Of a DNA stretch of 57,384 nt, positions 1-9,802 are shown one piece after another; within the stretch, counting starts at the first letter, position 1, and each line of letters starts with the position of its first letter. The translations under genes and the position numbers were made by a program. This stretch comes from Rhodospirillales bacterium (GTDB lineage: Bacteria; Pseudomonadota; Alphaproteobacteria; Acetobacterales; Acetobacteraceae): assembly GCA_947447625.1 (NCBI GenBank), contig CANFKS010000012.1, positions 1 through 57,384 on the forward strand, in the 5' to 3' direction. The notes below the pieces were generated by a model. The model was given only the letters and a program-made list of their open reading frames with translations, did no database searches and was not told where the DNA came from.

Positions 1-1
1 C

Positions 2-3000
2 TCCAACGTCACCGTCGAAGCCGCCGGCGCCAGCGTTCTGATCGGCGATGTCAACGGCACGGACGTACACGAACACAACCCCGGCGGCACGATCGACGTC
101 ACCGAGACCACCAACTCCCATGGCGTTGTGCAAATCGAAGGTGGCGACGGAATCACCGTTAACGCCCAAGGCCAGCAGGTCCGTATCGGCTACAACGACG
201 CCGCCTCCGGCGATGTCGTGGTGAACCAGAAGTCGATCTACACCGGCAACGCCCTGGGCAGCGACCATGACCTCTCCTTCGTAAGCGTCGATGGCGGCGA
301 CACCGTCACCATCCACACCACCGGCGGCGACGTCTACGTCAACCAGAACTACGGCACGACCAGCGGTACCATCGAGGTCCACAACAGCTTCAGTGGCGCC
401 GGCACGGCCAATTCCGCCGACATCATCGTCGCTGGCGGCAGCACGGTCGACATCACCGTCGACAACACCACCTCCGGCAACATCGCCGTCGGCGCGGCCT
501 GGGAGCACTTCAAAGGATTCGGTTCGAAGAGCCTGTCGGACACCTTTGGCAACTTCGCTACCGGCGATGTGACGATCAAGAACGCCGTGACTTACAATGG
601 TGTCACCACTTACGGCACGTCTCAGTTCGGTGTGCTGACCTCGGGTGAGACGGTGTCCGTCACCGGTGGCGGCAATGGCGGCCCGGTGGACTTCAGCAAA
701 TTGGGAGCGATTGACCTTAACACCGCGAACCTCATCGTCGACGCGACGTTGGTCAACGATCTGCTCGAGGGGCCTTCGATCACGACCCCGAGCGTCAAGA
801 CCGTCACGCTTGACGGTGTTCAAGGCACCACGGTGATCGTGAGCCATGACCTCGCCAAACTGACCATCAACAACAGCGTTACGGGCCGCGTGGCATCCAC
901 GGTGGCGGTCCTGAACTCCGGCACCATCTTGGGTCAGAGCTACTCGGCCTTCGATTCCCAGCCGGCGGCCACCCTCGGCCTGTTCGTCGATGGCGCCAGC
1001 AACCACGACACCCAGGTGATCGATCAGGTCCACGGCACCATCGATCTGAAGACGACCGATGGCGGCCACAACTATGTCGCGATCGATGCTGTAAACACCA
1101 GTAAGCTGATCATCGAGAATGTCGGCGATCTTACCATCACCAACAGTGGCCCCTACGGCACCGCTCTGGCGAGCGGTTCAACCATCGCCATCATCAACGA
1201 GGGCGGCGTGGTTGACCTCGGCATCGTGGGCGAATACGGCAATTCGGTCGGGACGATCGACGGTTCCAAGGCCACCGGCGCCATCTACGCCTGGATCGAT
1301 GGGGAGGCGACTGTCTTCACCGGCGGCGCTGGCGACGACATCTTGGCCGTGGACACGGGCGGCGGCCACATCCTGACGGATCTGCCGGATGTGCCGCTCG
1401 TTGACGGCGGGGCCGGCTATAACACGGTGGTGCTCACCAAAACGGCGTCGCATTACAACCCGCTCGCCGCGCCGACCGCCTCCTACGCGATTGCCAATGA
1501 CTTCACGAACTTCCAGCAACTCGCGCTCGTCTACGGCACCGCCGGCGTCTATGACGTGGCCAACTTCAAAAACGTCATCGTCTCCAACGGCAGCAGTGGC
1601 TCCGTCATTCTCACCAAGGCCGACCTGACCGAGACCCTCCAGATGTCCGCGCTCGGTGGCGAAGGCGGCACTGTCGAGTGGCATTTCGCCGGTTCCACCA
1701 AGGTTGACGTGGGCTTGAACCTGACCATCGGTTACGAGGACACCACCGGATATCTGGGAGCCTCGTCCGACACGAACGTCGGCACGCTGCTTCTCAACAA
1801 GACCTTCATCGACGGGTCGGGACCGCATTCCGACATGACCGGCGCCACCGTCACCAGCCTGTCGATTGACAGCGTCGGCAACGGCGGCATCGAAAACGAT
1901 GTCTGGATCGTGGACAACAGCGCCACCATCGACGGGCACGGCAGCGTGACCTCGCTGTCCGTCTCCGGCAATAACGATGCCTATATCAACATCGACTACA
2001 GCGCCGTCGATCACATCAGCATCACCAACTCGGCTGACACCGATGTGAGCGATGTGGCCCTGTCGCTCAACGGCGTCACCATCACCGCCGGCACCGTGGT
2101 AGCGGCCGGCGGCACCACCCACGTCGTTGACGGCTCGACGGTGCGCATCGACGGCAGCAATGTCGGGCACATCTGGGCTACCGGTGCGACCTACGGCACC
2201 GGTGTGACCGACGAGGTCATCTCCGGTGCGGGCGGCATCACCTACACCGCCGGAGCCGGCGGTGCGGGCGCCGACCCGACCGGCTACGAGCATGTTGACC
2301 TGAAAACCTCGCAGGAAGCCGTTGATCGGATTTATACCCTCGACGGCGGCCCTGGCGGCTTCGATAACGCTGTCGGCGGCGAAGGCCATCGAGAATTCGG
2401 CACGCGTGCGGTGGTCGATTACTTCAAGGTGACCAACGACACCGAGACGAGCGATATCCTTGGCAGCGCATATGGCTCCACGGTGGGCATCAGGGTCGCC
2501 GAGGACGGCGTTCTCTCCTACACCGATGCTGGATCGAACTTGGCGCCCCATGTCAGCTTCTCCTTCAGCAATGGCGTCATGGACTACACCGGTTCGGCCA
2601 CACTCAATACCAACGGCCCGGCCGACACCTACGACTTCCTCGTCAACGCCGAGCGGGCGATGCTTTACTACTACTACGACCATTCGCAGCTGGAGACAGT
2701 TGCAGCGGTCCAGTATGGCAACAGCACCGTCGTGCTCAGCGTGATCAACACTCCCGCTAACAGCAACGACATCGGCGCCGTCACCGTTGCCGAACTTCGT
2801 GGCGTCACGGGTGTGACAGGCTTCGGTGAGGCCAACTACAACGATGCCAACACCGCGGCCGGCCACACCATCCTGCTCGACAACAACGTCGCCTTCCAGG
2901 AATACGGCGGTACCGTCGACGGCGGCACCTACGACATTGGCGGCCTCAGCCTCGTCACCGTTCACACGAGCGGCTACAACACCAACACTTTGAACGACAT

Positions 3001-4297
3001 GGCTGCCTGGAGCCACGTCGTCCTCAGCGGCGCCGAAGGCGACCTCAACGTCCACCAGAACGGAGCCAACGGTGACAACAGTCTGATCATTGACGCCGGC
3101 AGCAACAACTTCTCTAGCTTCGGCTTTAACAACGACATGGGCACCATCGGGGTCTACGGTGATCATGCGGTGATCTTGACCGGCTCCTATAACGGCGACA
3201 GCCACGACACCTATATCGATCTCCTTAGCGACAACACCGGCGACCTCCATGACTTGATCATCACTGGCTCCAACTATTGGGATATCGGCGAGGTCGGTGC
3301 CAACAACCTGCAGACCATCGACGCCTCGCAGTCTTCTGGGACGATCTCTATCGGTGGCGAAGGCTCGGTTGACCAGAATGGGCTGCATATCACGACCGGT
3401 GACGGCATCTTCACGATGTGGAGCGACGGCAACGACCAGACGTTCAATGTCGGCTGCGGTGCAGCCAATCTCCACTCATGGGGCGACGACCTCACCGTCA
3501 ACGGCTACGCCGGCGACGGAATCTTCAGCGGTGGCGGCACCTACGTCGATAGCTACGGCGACAACGCCGATATTACTTTGGGTCATGCGCAGAACACTGT
3601 TTATTCTTATGGCGACGACGCCGTCATCAAGGTGGGCATTGACTCCAGGGGTATCGGCGAGATCTCCGCGGCCGGTCAATATATCTACGTGAGTGGACAA
3701 AACGCTGATGTTGACCTCTCCGGCGGTGCGGTTTGGTCCGGGATCGTCGTGGTTGGCGATACCTCTGGCGGCGGGGTTAACACCGGTGACAAAATCACGC
3801 TCGGAGCAACCACCGGGCCGGGCCTGGAGACTATCAAGCTCGACGGCGCCACGACGGGTCATACCGCCTTGGCGTTTGACACCCCCGCGGATGAGCATCT
3901 CTACGAGACCACCATTGTCATCAACGACCATGGTGCCGGGCTCGACTTCGCGCTGCACTTCGGCAACGCAGGCACGGAGACGTGGTTGGGTCAGGTCAAC
4001 GTCGCCTCGGCGACCAGCCTGAGCCAGGCCCTCGACCTCGCTGCCGCCACGGCCGCGCTGTCGCAAGGCTCTGACGCGCAGATCGGTGTCAACACCGGCC
4101 TGTTCGACTGGTTCCAGTTCGGTGGCGACACCTACCTGGTGGAGGCGATCAACGCTGGGGCTGCTGCAACCCATTCGGCGCTCGCAGCCACGGACCAGGT
4201 GGTTAAAATCATCGGCCTCGTCGATCTGGGCTCCGATTACGACACCGGCACCCACACGCTATCGTTCCACCACGCCGGCTCGATCAGCTTCGGCTGA
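2..4297 (+). CDS. Giant type I-secreted, S-layer/adhesin-like surface protein (5' end outside window)
   Basis: The reading frame is open from base 2, so the N-terminus lies upstream; at least 1,431 residues are present. The sequence is a long run of Gly, Thr, Asn, Asp and Val-rich short beta-strand repeats with one cysteine seen, typical of secreted beta-helical or S-layer-like proteins. An RTX-like GGAGDD motif lies near base 1324. A different, less repetitive segment (about 2280-2830) contains a YYYYD stretch. The last 90 residues contain FGGDTYLVEA followed by VVKIIGLVDL and end in GSISFG, which resembles C-terminal domains of alphaproteobacterial type I substrates, by recollection. The exporter and adaptor genes follow directly, which supports secretion by them. 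Caulobacter rsaA-rsaD-rsaE is the nearest layout I know. Whether it forms an S-layer or is an adhesin cannot be told. Confidence 0.8.
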   Translation, partial: SNVTVEAAGASVLIGDVNGTDVHEHNPGGTIDVTETTNSHGVVQIEGGDGITVNAQGQQVRIGYNDAASGDVVVNQKSIYTGNALGSDHDLSFVSVDGGDTVTIHTTGGDVYVNQNYGTTSGTIEVHNSFSGAGTANSADIIVAGGSTVDITVDNTTSGNIAVGAAWEHFKGFGSKSLSDTFGNFATGDVTIKNAVTYNGVTTYGTSQFGVLTSGETVSVTGGGNGGPVDFSKLGAIDLNTANLIVDATLVNDLLEGPSITTPSVKTVTLDGVQGTTVIVSHDLAKLTINNSVTGRVASTVAVLNSGTILGQSYSAFDSQPAATLGLFVDGASNHDTQVIDQVHGTIDLKTTDGGHNYVAIDAVNTSKLIIENVGDLTITNSGPYGTALASGSTIAIINEGGVVDLGIVGEYGNSVGTIDGSKATGAIYAWIDGEATVFTGGAGDDILAVDTGGGHILTDLPDVPLVDGGAGYNTVVLTKTASHYNPLAAPTASYAIANDFTNFQQLALVYGTAGVYDVANFKNVIVSNGSSGSVILTKADLTETLQMSALGGEGGTVEWHFAGSTKVDVGLNLTIGYEDTTGYLGASSDTNVGTLLLNKTFIDGSGPHSDMTGATVTSLSIDSVGNGGIENDVWIVDNSATIDGHGSVTSLSVSGNNDAYINIDYSAVDHISITNSADTDVSDVALSLNGVTITAGTVVAAGGTTHVVDGSTVRIDGSNVGHIWATGATYGTGVTDEVISGAGGITYTAGAGGAGADPTGYEHVDLKTSQEAVDRIYTLDGGPGGFDNAVGGEGHREFGTRAVVDYFKVTNDTETSDILGSAYGSTVGIRVAEDGVLSYTDAGSNLAPHVSFSFSNGVMDYTGSATLNTNGPADTYDFLVNAERAMLYYYYDHSQLETVAAVQYGNSTVVLSVINTPANSNDIGAVTVAELRGVTGVTGFGEANYNDANTAAGHTILLDNNVAFQEYGGTVDGGTYDIGGLSLVTVHTSGYNTNTLNDMAAWSHVVLSGAEGDLNVHQNGANGDNSLIIDAGSNNFSSFGFNNDMGTIGVYGDHAVILTGSYNGDSHDTYIDLLSDNTGDLHDLIITGSNYWDIGEVGANNLQTIDASQSSGTISIGGEGSVDQNGLHITTGDGIFTMWSDGNDQTFNVGCGAANLHSWGDDLTVNGYAGDGIFSGGGTYVDSYGDNADITLGHAQNTVYSYGDDAVIKVGIDSRGIGEISAAGQYIYVSGQNADVDLSGGAVWSGIVVVGDTSGGGVNTGDKITLGATTGPGLETIKLDGATTGHTALAFDTPADEHLYETTIVINDHGAGLDFALHFGNAGTETWLGQVNVASATSLSQALDLAAATAALSQGSDAQIGVNTGLFDWFQFGGDTYLVEAINAGAAATHSALAATDQVVKIIGLVDLGSDYDTGTHTLSFHHAGSISFG

Positions 4298-4319
4298 TCG
4301 GCTCGATACTCCGCCAACC

Positions 4320-4341
4320 CCCTTCGCCTTCGGGCGAAGGG
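4320..4341 (+). terminator. UUCG-capped hairpin after the surface-protein gene
   Basis: A perfect 9-bp stem (CCCTTCGCC with GGCGAAGGG) closes a C(TTCG)G tetraloop, 22 bases after the stop codon. Only a weak T-rich stretch (TTATGCTTCT) follows. It may be a partial terminator or a 3' mRNA stabiliser that keeps the abundant surface protein well above the exporter genes downstream. The rest of the 4298-4521 gap shows nothing else I can name. Confidence 0.55.
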
Positions 4342-4521
4342 TTATGCTTCTCACCGGCCATTTCGCCAGGATCGCCAACGCCTCGATACGTCGACCCCTC
4401 GGCCCCGCCTCTGGCAGCCGGGCTTGCGTGAGCCGGCACCGGGCCCATTCAGGGACGGTGCCGCCGCGCTCTTACTCTAAAGCCGCGTGCGCATTTGCGG
4501 CGTGGCGAAAGGATGGTTCCT

Positions 4522-6246
4522 ATGAAGATGAAACCAGGCGTGGAACTCCGCCGGGCCATCGGCGCGTTTCGCGGCGCGTTCGGCATGGTCGCTTTGTTCA
4601 GTTTCGCGGTGAACCTCCTGGTTCTCGCGGCGCCGCTTTATATGATCCAGGTCTATGACCGCGTGATGGCCAGCCACAGCGAAATCACGCTGCTGATGCT
4701 GACGATCATCACCATGGCGGCCATGATCGTCATGGCTCTTCTCGAATTCGCCCGGTCGCAGGTTCTCGTGCGCGTCAGCACCAGGCTTGATCGCGTGATG
4801 TCGCCGCGCATGTTTCAGGTTGCCTTCGAGGGGGCGGTCAAGCGCCCCGGCGCGAGCCGCCAGCAGCCGCTGGGCGATTTCATGAACATCCGGCAATTTC
4901 TGACCGGCAATGGCGTGCTCGCGGCGTTCGATGCGCCATGGACGCCGATTTTTCTGCTCATCATGTGGGCCTTCCATCCGCTGCTCGGCGCCATCACCCT
5001 GGCCGGCGCGGTGATCCTGGTCGGCCTTACCATCGCCTCCGAATTCCTGACCCGGCGCGCTTTGGCCGAGGCGCAGGCCAAAAACGTCGTGAGTTCGCAA
5101 CTCGCGGAAAGCAGCCTGCGCAATCTTGAAGTGCTGCAGGCGATGGGCATGTTCCAGGCCGTGGCCGGCCGCTGGCTGCGCAGCCACGACGAGGTGACGG
5201 TCCTGCAGACGATCGCGAGCGACCGCGCCGGCGTGATCTCCTCGATCACCCGCTTCGTCCGCATGGCGCTGCAAAGCATCCTGCTCGGCGCGGGCGCCTG
5301 GCTCGCCATCAAGGGCGAGGTGTCGGCGGGCTACGTCATCGGCGGTTCGCTGCTGGGCGGGCGCGCACTCGCCCCCGTTGAATTGTTGATCGGCTCGTGG
5401 AAGCAACTTTTGTCCGCCCGCATCTCCTGGGCCCGGCTGTCGGCCCTGCTGGTCGATATCCCCGCCACCGAGGAGCGTATGGCGCTGCCCGCGCCGCGCG
5501 GGGCGCTTGTGCTGGATCAGGTCGCCGTGGCGGCGCCGGGTGCGGCCGCGCCCATCCTGCGCAACATCAACCTCGCCTTCAATCCTGGGGATATCGTGGG
5601 CATCGTCGGCCCCAGCGCGTCAGGCAAATCGACCCTTGCCCGCACGATGGTGGGCGTCTGGCGGCCCTATGTCGGCAAGGTGCGGCTCGATGGTGCCGAT
5701 ATCTGGACCCTCGATCGCACCGCCATCGGTCCCTATATCGGCTATCTGCCGCAAAGCATCGAGTTGTTTGACGCAACGGTTGCCGAAAACATCGCCCGCT
5801 TCGGCGAGGTTGAGGCCGAACACGTCGTTCGCGCCGCCACCCAGGCCGGCATCCACGAAATGATCCTGGAGCTTCCCGAGGGGTACGAAACCTTGATCGG
5901 GGAGTCCGGTCATGTCCTGTCGGGCGGGCAGCGCCAGCGCATCGGCCTGGCCCGCGCGATGTATAAAGCGCCGCCGCTTTTGGTGTTGGACGAACCCAAT
6001 TCCAACCTCGACGAAATCGGCGAAGGCGCCCTCGTCGCCGCCCTCGCCGAGATGCGCCGCAACGGCCAGACCGTCATCGTTGTTACGCACCGCCCGCAAC
6101 TGCTGACCATCACCACCAAGATGGTGGTGATGCGCAACGGCGAAGTGGGCGCGAGCGGCCCCTCCGAGGAGATTTTGCCGCGCCTGATCCGCCCGGTGCC
6201 GGCGCCATCGGGCGCTCCGCGTGTCGAAGCGGCCGGCAAGGCCTGA
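4522..6246 (+). CDS. Type I secretion ABC transporter (PrtD/RsaD family), permease fused to ATPase
   Basis: The 574-residue protein has an N-terminal membrane domain (about residues 1-310) and a C-terminal nucleotide-binding domain. It carries Walker A GPSASGKST (near residue 363), the signature LSGGQRQR (near 465), Walker B LLVLDEP (near 485) and a switch histidine in VVTHRP (near 520). This is the PrtD-type half-transporter that dimerises in the inner membrane and drives one-step export through an adaptor and an outer-membrane channel. I chose ATG 4522 because AAAGGA sits about 9 bases upstream; ATG 4513 is also possible. The HlyD-like partner follows after 12 bases. No TolC-like outer-membrane gene is in the window. 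Confidence 0.93.
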   Translation: MKMKPGVELRRAIGAFRGAFGMVALFSFAVNLLVLAAPLYMIQVYDRVMASHSEITLLMLTIITMAAMIVMALLEFARSQVLVRVSTRLDRVMSPRMFQVAFEGAVKRPGASRQQPLGDFMNIRQFLTGNGVLAAFDAPWTPIFLLIMWAFHPLLGAITLAGAVILVGLTIASEFLTRRALAEAQAKNVVSSQLAESSLRNLEVLQAMGMFQAVAGRWLRSHDEVTVLQTIASDRAGVISSITRFVRMALQSILLGAGAWLAIKGEVSAGYVIGGSLLGGRALAPVELLIGSWKQLLSARISWARLSALLVDIPATEERMALPAPRGALVLDQVAVAAPGAAAPILRNINLAFNPGDIVGIVGPSASGKSTLARTMVGVWRPYVGKVRLDGADIWTLDRTAIGPYIGYLPQSIELFDATVAENIARFGEVEAEHVVRAATQAGIHEMILELPEGYETLIGESGHVLSGGQRQRIGLARAMYKAPPLLVLDEPNSNLDEIGEGALVAALAEMRRNGQTVIVVTHRPQLLTITTKMVVMRNGEVGASGPSEEILPRLIRPVPAPSGAPRVEAAGKA

Positions 6247-6258
6247 GGGAGAACCGCC

Positions 6259-7614
6259 ATGAAACGCATTGCCCTCGCCACCCCGATGAGCGCCATTCCC
6301 GTGGCACAGACCACCGACCTGCCGGCCATCGGCGATGATACGCGCGTGCCGATCCGCTTCGGCCTCATTGTCATCGCGCTGTTTTTTGGCGGGCTTGGCG
6401 GCTGGGCGTATTTTGCGCCGCTGGCGTCGGCCGTGGTGGGCTCCGGGAATCTTCAGGTTTCATCCGAGCGCCGCGACGTGCAGCATCTCGAAGGCGGCGT
6501 TATCCAGGATCTCCTGGTGGCCGATGGCGACAAGGTGAATATCGGGGACGTGGTGCTCCGGCTCGATCCGACCCGCACCTCGTCCGAGCTCGAAATCCTC
6601 AATGCCCGGCAGGACGCCGCCATGGCCCTCAAGGCCCGGCTCCAGGCCGAACGCGACGGCGCCGACCGCGTCATCTTTCCCGCCGCTCTCATCAGCCGCA
6701 ACGCCATTCCTTCGGCCGCCGAGGCCCAGCGGACCGAAACCCTCCTCTTCGAACGCCGCCGCAATGCCACCGAGGGGCAGGTTACCATCCTTGAGCAGCG
6801 CGTGCTGCAACTGCGCCAGCAAATCACCGGCATCGAGGCCCAGCGCCAGAGCAAGGAAGCCCAACTGGTTCTGATCGCCAGGGAACTCAAGGGGGTCTCG
6901 ACCCTTTACAAGCAGGGCCTCAGCACCACCGAACGCCTCCTCGGGCTCGAACGCGCCGCGGAACAGTTGCGCGGCGAAATCGGCGCCCACATCGCCTCCA
7001 TCGCCCAGGCGCAGGAAAGCATCGGCGAAGCCCGGTCGCAGATCCTGCAGATCACCCGCACCTTCCAGGAAGATGTCGCCAAGGAACTCTCCAAGGTTCA
7101 GAACGACCTGTTCGACCTCGCGGGGAAAATTCGCGCCTCGACCGACGTCATGGAGCGCCTTGAGCTGCGCGCCCCCGTTGATGGCTACGTTGTGGGCATG
7201 AATGTCCACACCAAAGGTGGCGTTATCGGCCCGGGCAAGACCGTGCTGCAAATCGTCCCCAGCAAGGATGTCCTCGTCGTGTCCGTGCGTATCCAACCGC
7301 AGGAAAGCGACAAGGTCGTGCTCGGGGCGCCCGCCCATATCCGCTTCCCGTCCATCCATGACCGCCAACTCGGCAATCTCAACGGCACCGTCACCTATCT
7401 CTCCGCGGATCGGCTGGCCGATGAGCGCTCTGGCCAGCCCTACTTCCTGGTGCGCGTGGCCCCGGACACGGACAGCCTCGCAGCCCTCAAGAACCATGTC
7501 TTGCTTCCGGGCCTGCCCGCCGATGTTATGATCGAAAGCGGCCAGCGTACGATGCTACAATACCTCATCTCCCCCATCATCGAGGCGTTCGACCACTCGA
7601 TGCGTGAACAATGA
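6259..7614 (+). CDS. Type I secretion membrane-fusion protein (HlyD/PrtE/RsaE family)
   Basis: The 451-residue protein has a short cytoplasmic start and one membrane helix at about residues 34-52 (IVIALFFGGLGGWAYF). A split lipoyl/beta-barrel domain flanks a long alpha-helical hairpin rich in Glu, Gln, Arg and Leu (about residues 110-300). The C-terminal beta-barrel has the family motif LRAPVDGYVVG. It would bridge the inner-membrane ABC transporter to an outer-membrane channel. GGGAG lies 7 bases before the ATG, and the exporter gene ends 12 bases upstream, so the two are co-transcribed. Length and domain order are normal. Confidence 0.93.
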   Translation: MKRIALATPMSAIPVAQTTDLPAIGDDTRVPIRFGLIVIALFFGGLGGWAYFAPLASAVVGSGNLQVSSERRDVQHLEGGVIQDLLVADGDKVNIGDVVLRLDPTRTSSELEILNARQDAAMALKARLQAERDGADRVIFPAALISRNAIPSAAEAQRTETLLFERRRNATEGQVTILEQRVLQLRQQITGIEAQRQSKEAQLVLIARELKGVSTLYKQGLSTTERLLGLERAAEQLRGEIGAHIASIAQAQESIGEARSQILQITRTFQEDVAKELSKVQNDLFDLAGKIRASTDVMERLELRAPVDGYVVGMNVHTKGGVIGPGKTVLQIVPSKDVLVVSVRIQPQESDKVVLGAPAHIRFPSIHDRQLGNLNGTVTYLSADRLADERSGQPYFLVRVAPDTDSLAALKNHVLLPGLPADVMIESGQRTMLQYLISPIIEAFDHSMREQ

Positions 7615-7624
7615 GGCACCGAGC

Positions 7625-7945
7625 ATGTCTATCCGAGGCGAAACCCTCGCGCGTCGCCTGACTTCCCGACTCAACGCCGTCACGGATCAGCGCCGGCCAC
7701 GGCTGACACCACTGCCGGCTGCCCCGGCTCCCGTGCCTGTTGCTCTTCCCAGGGCTGCAGGCCTGCCTCTGCTCGGCGCCCTGTTCGGCCGCCTCTGGCT
7801 CGGGTTGCACACCTACCGCGCACTCAAGGCCCGCGTCGCCCACCTTGAGGCCCTCGTCGCCATCCTGGCTGCCCGCGACGAGGCCCTTGCCGCCCATATC
7901 GCCACCCCCGCGGAGCCTGCAGCCGAATCGCCATGCGCGTCCTGA
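7625..7945 (+). CDS. Small hypothetical protein with a possible coiled-coil tail
   Basis: A 106-residue protein of unknown function. Its first half is Pro/Ala-rich and basic. The second half has a short hydrophobic piece (LPLLGALFGRLWLGL) followed by a Leu/Ala/Glu heptad-like helix ending AESPCAS. ATG 7625 has GAGG about 8 bases upstream; the frame also has GTG 7604. It starts 10 bases after the adaptor gene and overlaps the next glycosyltransferase by 13 bases, so it is translated as part of this run. Codon use matches the neighbours, so it is probably a real gene. Membrane attachment or a scaffolding role is only a guess. Confidence 0.6.
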   Translation: MSIRGETLARRLTSRLNAVTDQRRPRLTPLPAAPAPVPVALPRAAGLPLLGALFGRLWLGLHTYRALKARVAHLEALVAILAARDEALAAHIATPAEPAAESPCAS

Positions 7946-8985
7946 TCGCCACCGCACAGGTGCCTTTCGTGACCGGGGGTGCAGAAATGCATGCGGCCGC
8001 CCTGCGTCGGGCCCTCATCGCGAGCGGCGCCGAGGCCGAGATCGTGGCGATCCCTTTCAAATGGTATCCGCCCGAACGGATGCTCGAGCAGATGCTCGCC
8101 TGCCGCCTGCTCGACCTCAGTGAGGTCAACGGCCAGCGCGTCGATCGCGTGATCGCACTGCGCTTCCCCGCTTATTTCATCCCCCACGACAACAAGGTCG
8201 TCTGGCTCCTCCACCAGCACCGCCCGGCGTATGATTTGTGGGACAGTGGCGCCAGCGACATGTTGCATGCCACCGAGGGCGAAATGGTCCGCCGCGCCAT
8301 TCATGCCGCCGACTGCCGCCTCCTCCCCGAAGCCCGGCGCATCTTCGCCAATTCCAACACCGTCGCCGCGCGCCTCCGCCACTACAGCAACCTTGAGTCG
8401 ACCCCCCTCTATCATCCGCCGCCCGACCATGACCGCCTCGCCCCCGGCGGCGACGACCGCTACATCTATTTTCCAAGCCGGATCGACGGGATGAAGCGTC
8501 AGGATTTGGCACTCCGCGCCCTCGCCCACACCGCTCCGTCCGTGCGCGTGGTCTTTTCCGGCGCGCCCTCGAACGAGCGGGACATGACCCGCCTGCACCA
8601 ACGCGCCGCCGATCTGGGTGTCGCCGGGCGCGTCACCTGGCGCGGCCATGTCACCGACGCCGAGCGCCGCGGCCTCTACGCCAACTGCACCGCCGTCCTC
8701 TATCCTCCGATCGACGAGGATTACGGCTACGTCACCCTCGAAGCCATGCTCTGCGCCAAACCTGTGATCACCTGCACCGACTCCGGCGGCCCCCTGGAAT
8801 TCGTCGAGCACGACCGCAGCGGCCTCATCGCCGCCCCCTCGCCCGAAGCCCTCGGCGCGGCACTCGATCGCATCTGGACCAACCCCACCCTTGCGCACAC
8901 CATCGGCGCCCAGGCCCGCGCCGACCTCCTGGCCCGCGACATCACCTGGCCGCGCGTCACCGAAATCCTGCTCGATGCGTATTAA
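7933..8985 (+). CDS. Glycosyltransferase, GT-B fold, family 4-like
   Basis: The 350-residue protein opens with the GT-B N-terminal pattern PFVTGGAEMH and has the family 4 donor-site motif PIDEDYGYVTLEAM near residues 260-275, which includes the spaced acidic residues of the EX7E type. FPSRIDGMKRQDLAL marks the start of the second Rossmann domain. It probably adds a sugar from a nucleotide-sugar donor in the cytoplasm to a glycan or protein; acceptor and sugar cannot be read. It overlaps the small gene upstream by 13 bases and the next gene by 11. This tight coupling to the secretion genes suggests glycosylation of the surface protein or of the polysaccharide that anchors it. Confidence 0.88.
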   Translation: MRVLIATAQVPFVTGGAEMHAAALRRALIASGAEAEIVAIPFKWYPPERMLEQMLACRLLDLSEVNGQRVDRVIALRFPAYFIPHDNKVVWLLHQHRPAYDLWDSGASDMLHATEGEMVRRAIHAADCRLLPEARRIFANSNTVAARLRHYSNLESTPLYHPPPDHDRLAPGGDDRYIYFPSRIDGMKRQDLALRALAHTAPSVRVVFSGAPSNERDMTRLHQRAADLGVAGRVTWRGHVTDAERRGLYANCTAVLYPPIDEDYGYVTLEAMLCAKPVITCTDSGGPLEFVEHDRSGLIAAPSPEALGAALDRIWTNPTLAHTIGAQARADLLARDITWPRVTEILLDAY

Positions 8986-9802
8986 CTTCTTCTGCCCGCT
9001 GCCCCCCGCCCCCACCGAATTCGCGCAACATCTCCTGCGCATCCTCCCCGACCTGGCCGCCGCCTGCGACCTCACTCTCTGGACCAGCGCCCCGGATTGG
9101 GACAAATCCCTCACCCGCCACGCCCCCGTCATCGCCTACAACCCCGCCACCATCGCCACCGACCCCCGTGCCCGTAGCGGCCACAACGTCTACAACATCG
9201 GCAACGGCAACGGCATCGACCTCGACGGCGACATATGGGAGGCCTCACGGGCGATCTCCGGCATCCTCATCCTGCACGATGCCAGCCTCTTCGAATTCGT
9301 TGCCGGCTATTTCCGCCGCCGCCACCCGTCGCGCGACCGGCTGATCGAGGCCCTTCGCGCCCAGGACGGCGAAGCGGCCGTTCTGGATTACGAAGCCTAT
9401 GAACGCGGCGCCGTCACACGCGACGAAATGTGCCTAAAATACCCGCTAACCAAGTTCATTTGCGCCAACGCGACAGCGGTCCTCCTCCACAGCGAGGCGG
9501 TCCGCGCCACCCTTTCCCTGCCCGCCCACATCCCTGTTGCGGTCGCGAACCTCCCCTCAGCCGCACGCGCCGCGGGCTCCCCTGGCCGTGCACGGCTGGT
9601 GGATGCGCACACCGCGTCGGGCTACGTCGCGGGTCTGCTCGCGCTCTGCGCGGAGGTCCGTGAGGAAACCGCCCCGGCATCGCGGCACCTGCTCGACCGC
9701 GTCGGACGCGAGCAGGTATTCCTCGGCCCCGCCGCCCGCAATCCCGGCTTCCTCGTCGGGCTCGGCGACTCCATCGCCGATATCACGCCAGGTCAGTATT
9801 GA
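8975..9802 (+). CDS. Glycosyltransferase-like protein lacking its catalytic C-terminal domain
   Basis: The start ATG 8975 lies inside the end of the upstream gene. The 275 residues match the N-terminal half of a GT-B enzyme: FFCPLPPAPTEFA, then VYNIGNGNG and ILILHDASL, which are typical of family 4-like transferases. After about residue 205 the protein jumps to a tail resembling the C-terminal helix of such enzymes (LVDAHTASGYVAGLLAL). The nucleotide-sugar-binding Rossmann domain with its EX7E motif, normally 150-200 residues, is absent. The frame is intact, so this is either an in-frame deletion remnant or a non-catalytic partner of the full-length transferase next to it. Marked as CDS because no frameshift is seen. 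Confidence 0.7.
   Translation: MRINFFCPLPPAPTEFAQHLLRILPDLAAACDLTLWTSAPDWDKSLTRHAPVIAYNPATIATDPRARSGHNVYNIGNGNGIDLDGDIWEASRAISGILILHDASLFEFVAGYFRRRHPSRDRLIEALRAQDGEAAVLDYEAYERGAVTRDEMCLKYPLTKFICANATAVLLHSEAVRATLSLPAHIPVAVANLPSAARAAGSPGRARLVDAHTASGYVAGLLALCAEVREETAPASRHLLDRVGREQVFLGPAARNPGFLVGLGDSIADITPGQY

Noticed and set aside
1178-3475. 765-codon open frame on the minus strand inside the surface-protein gene
   Set aside because: It lies antisense to a frame with clear protein features, has no recognisable motif, and its Val/Asp/Gly-rich composition mirrors the sense codons. A shadow of GC-rich codon bias.
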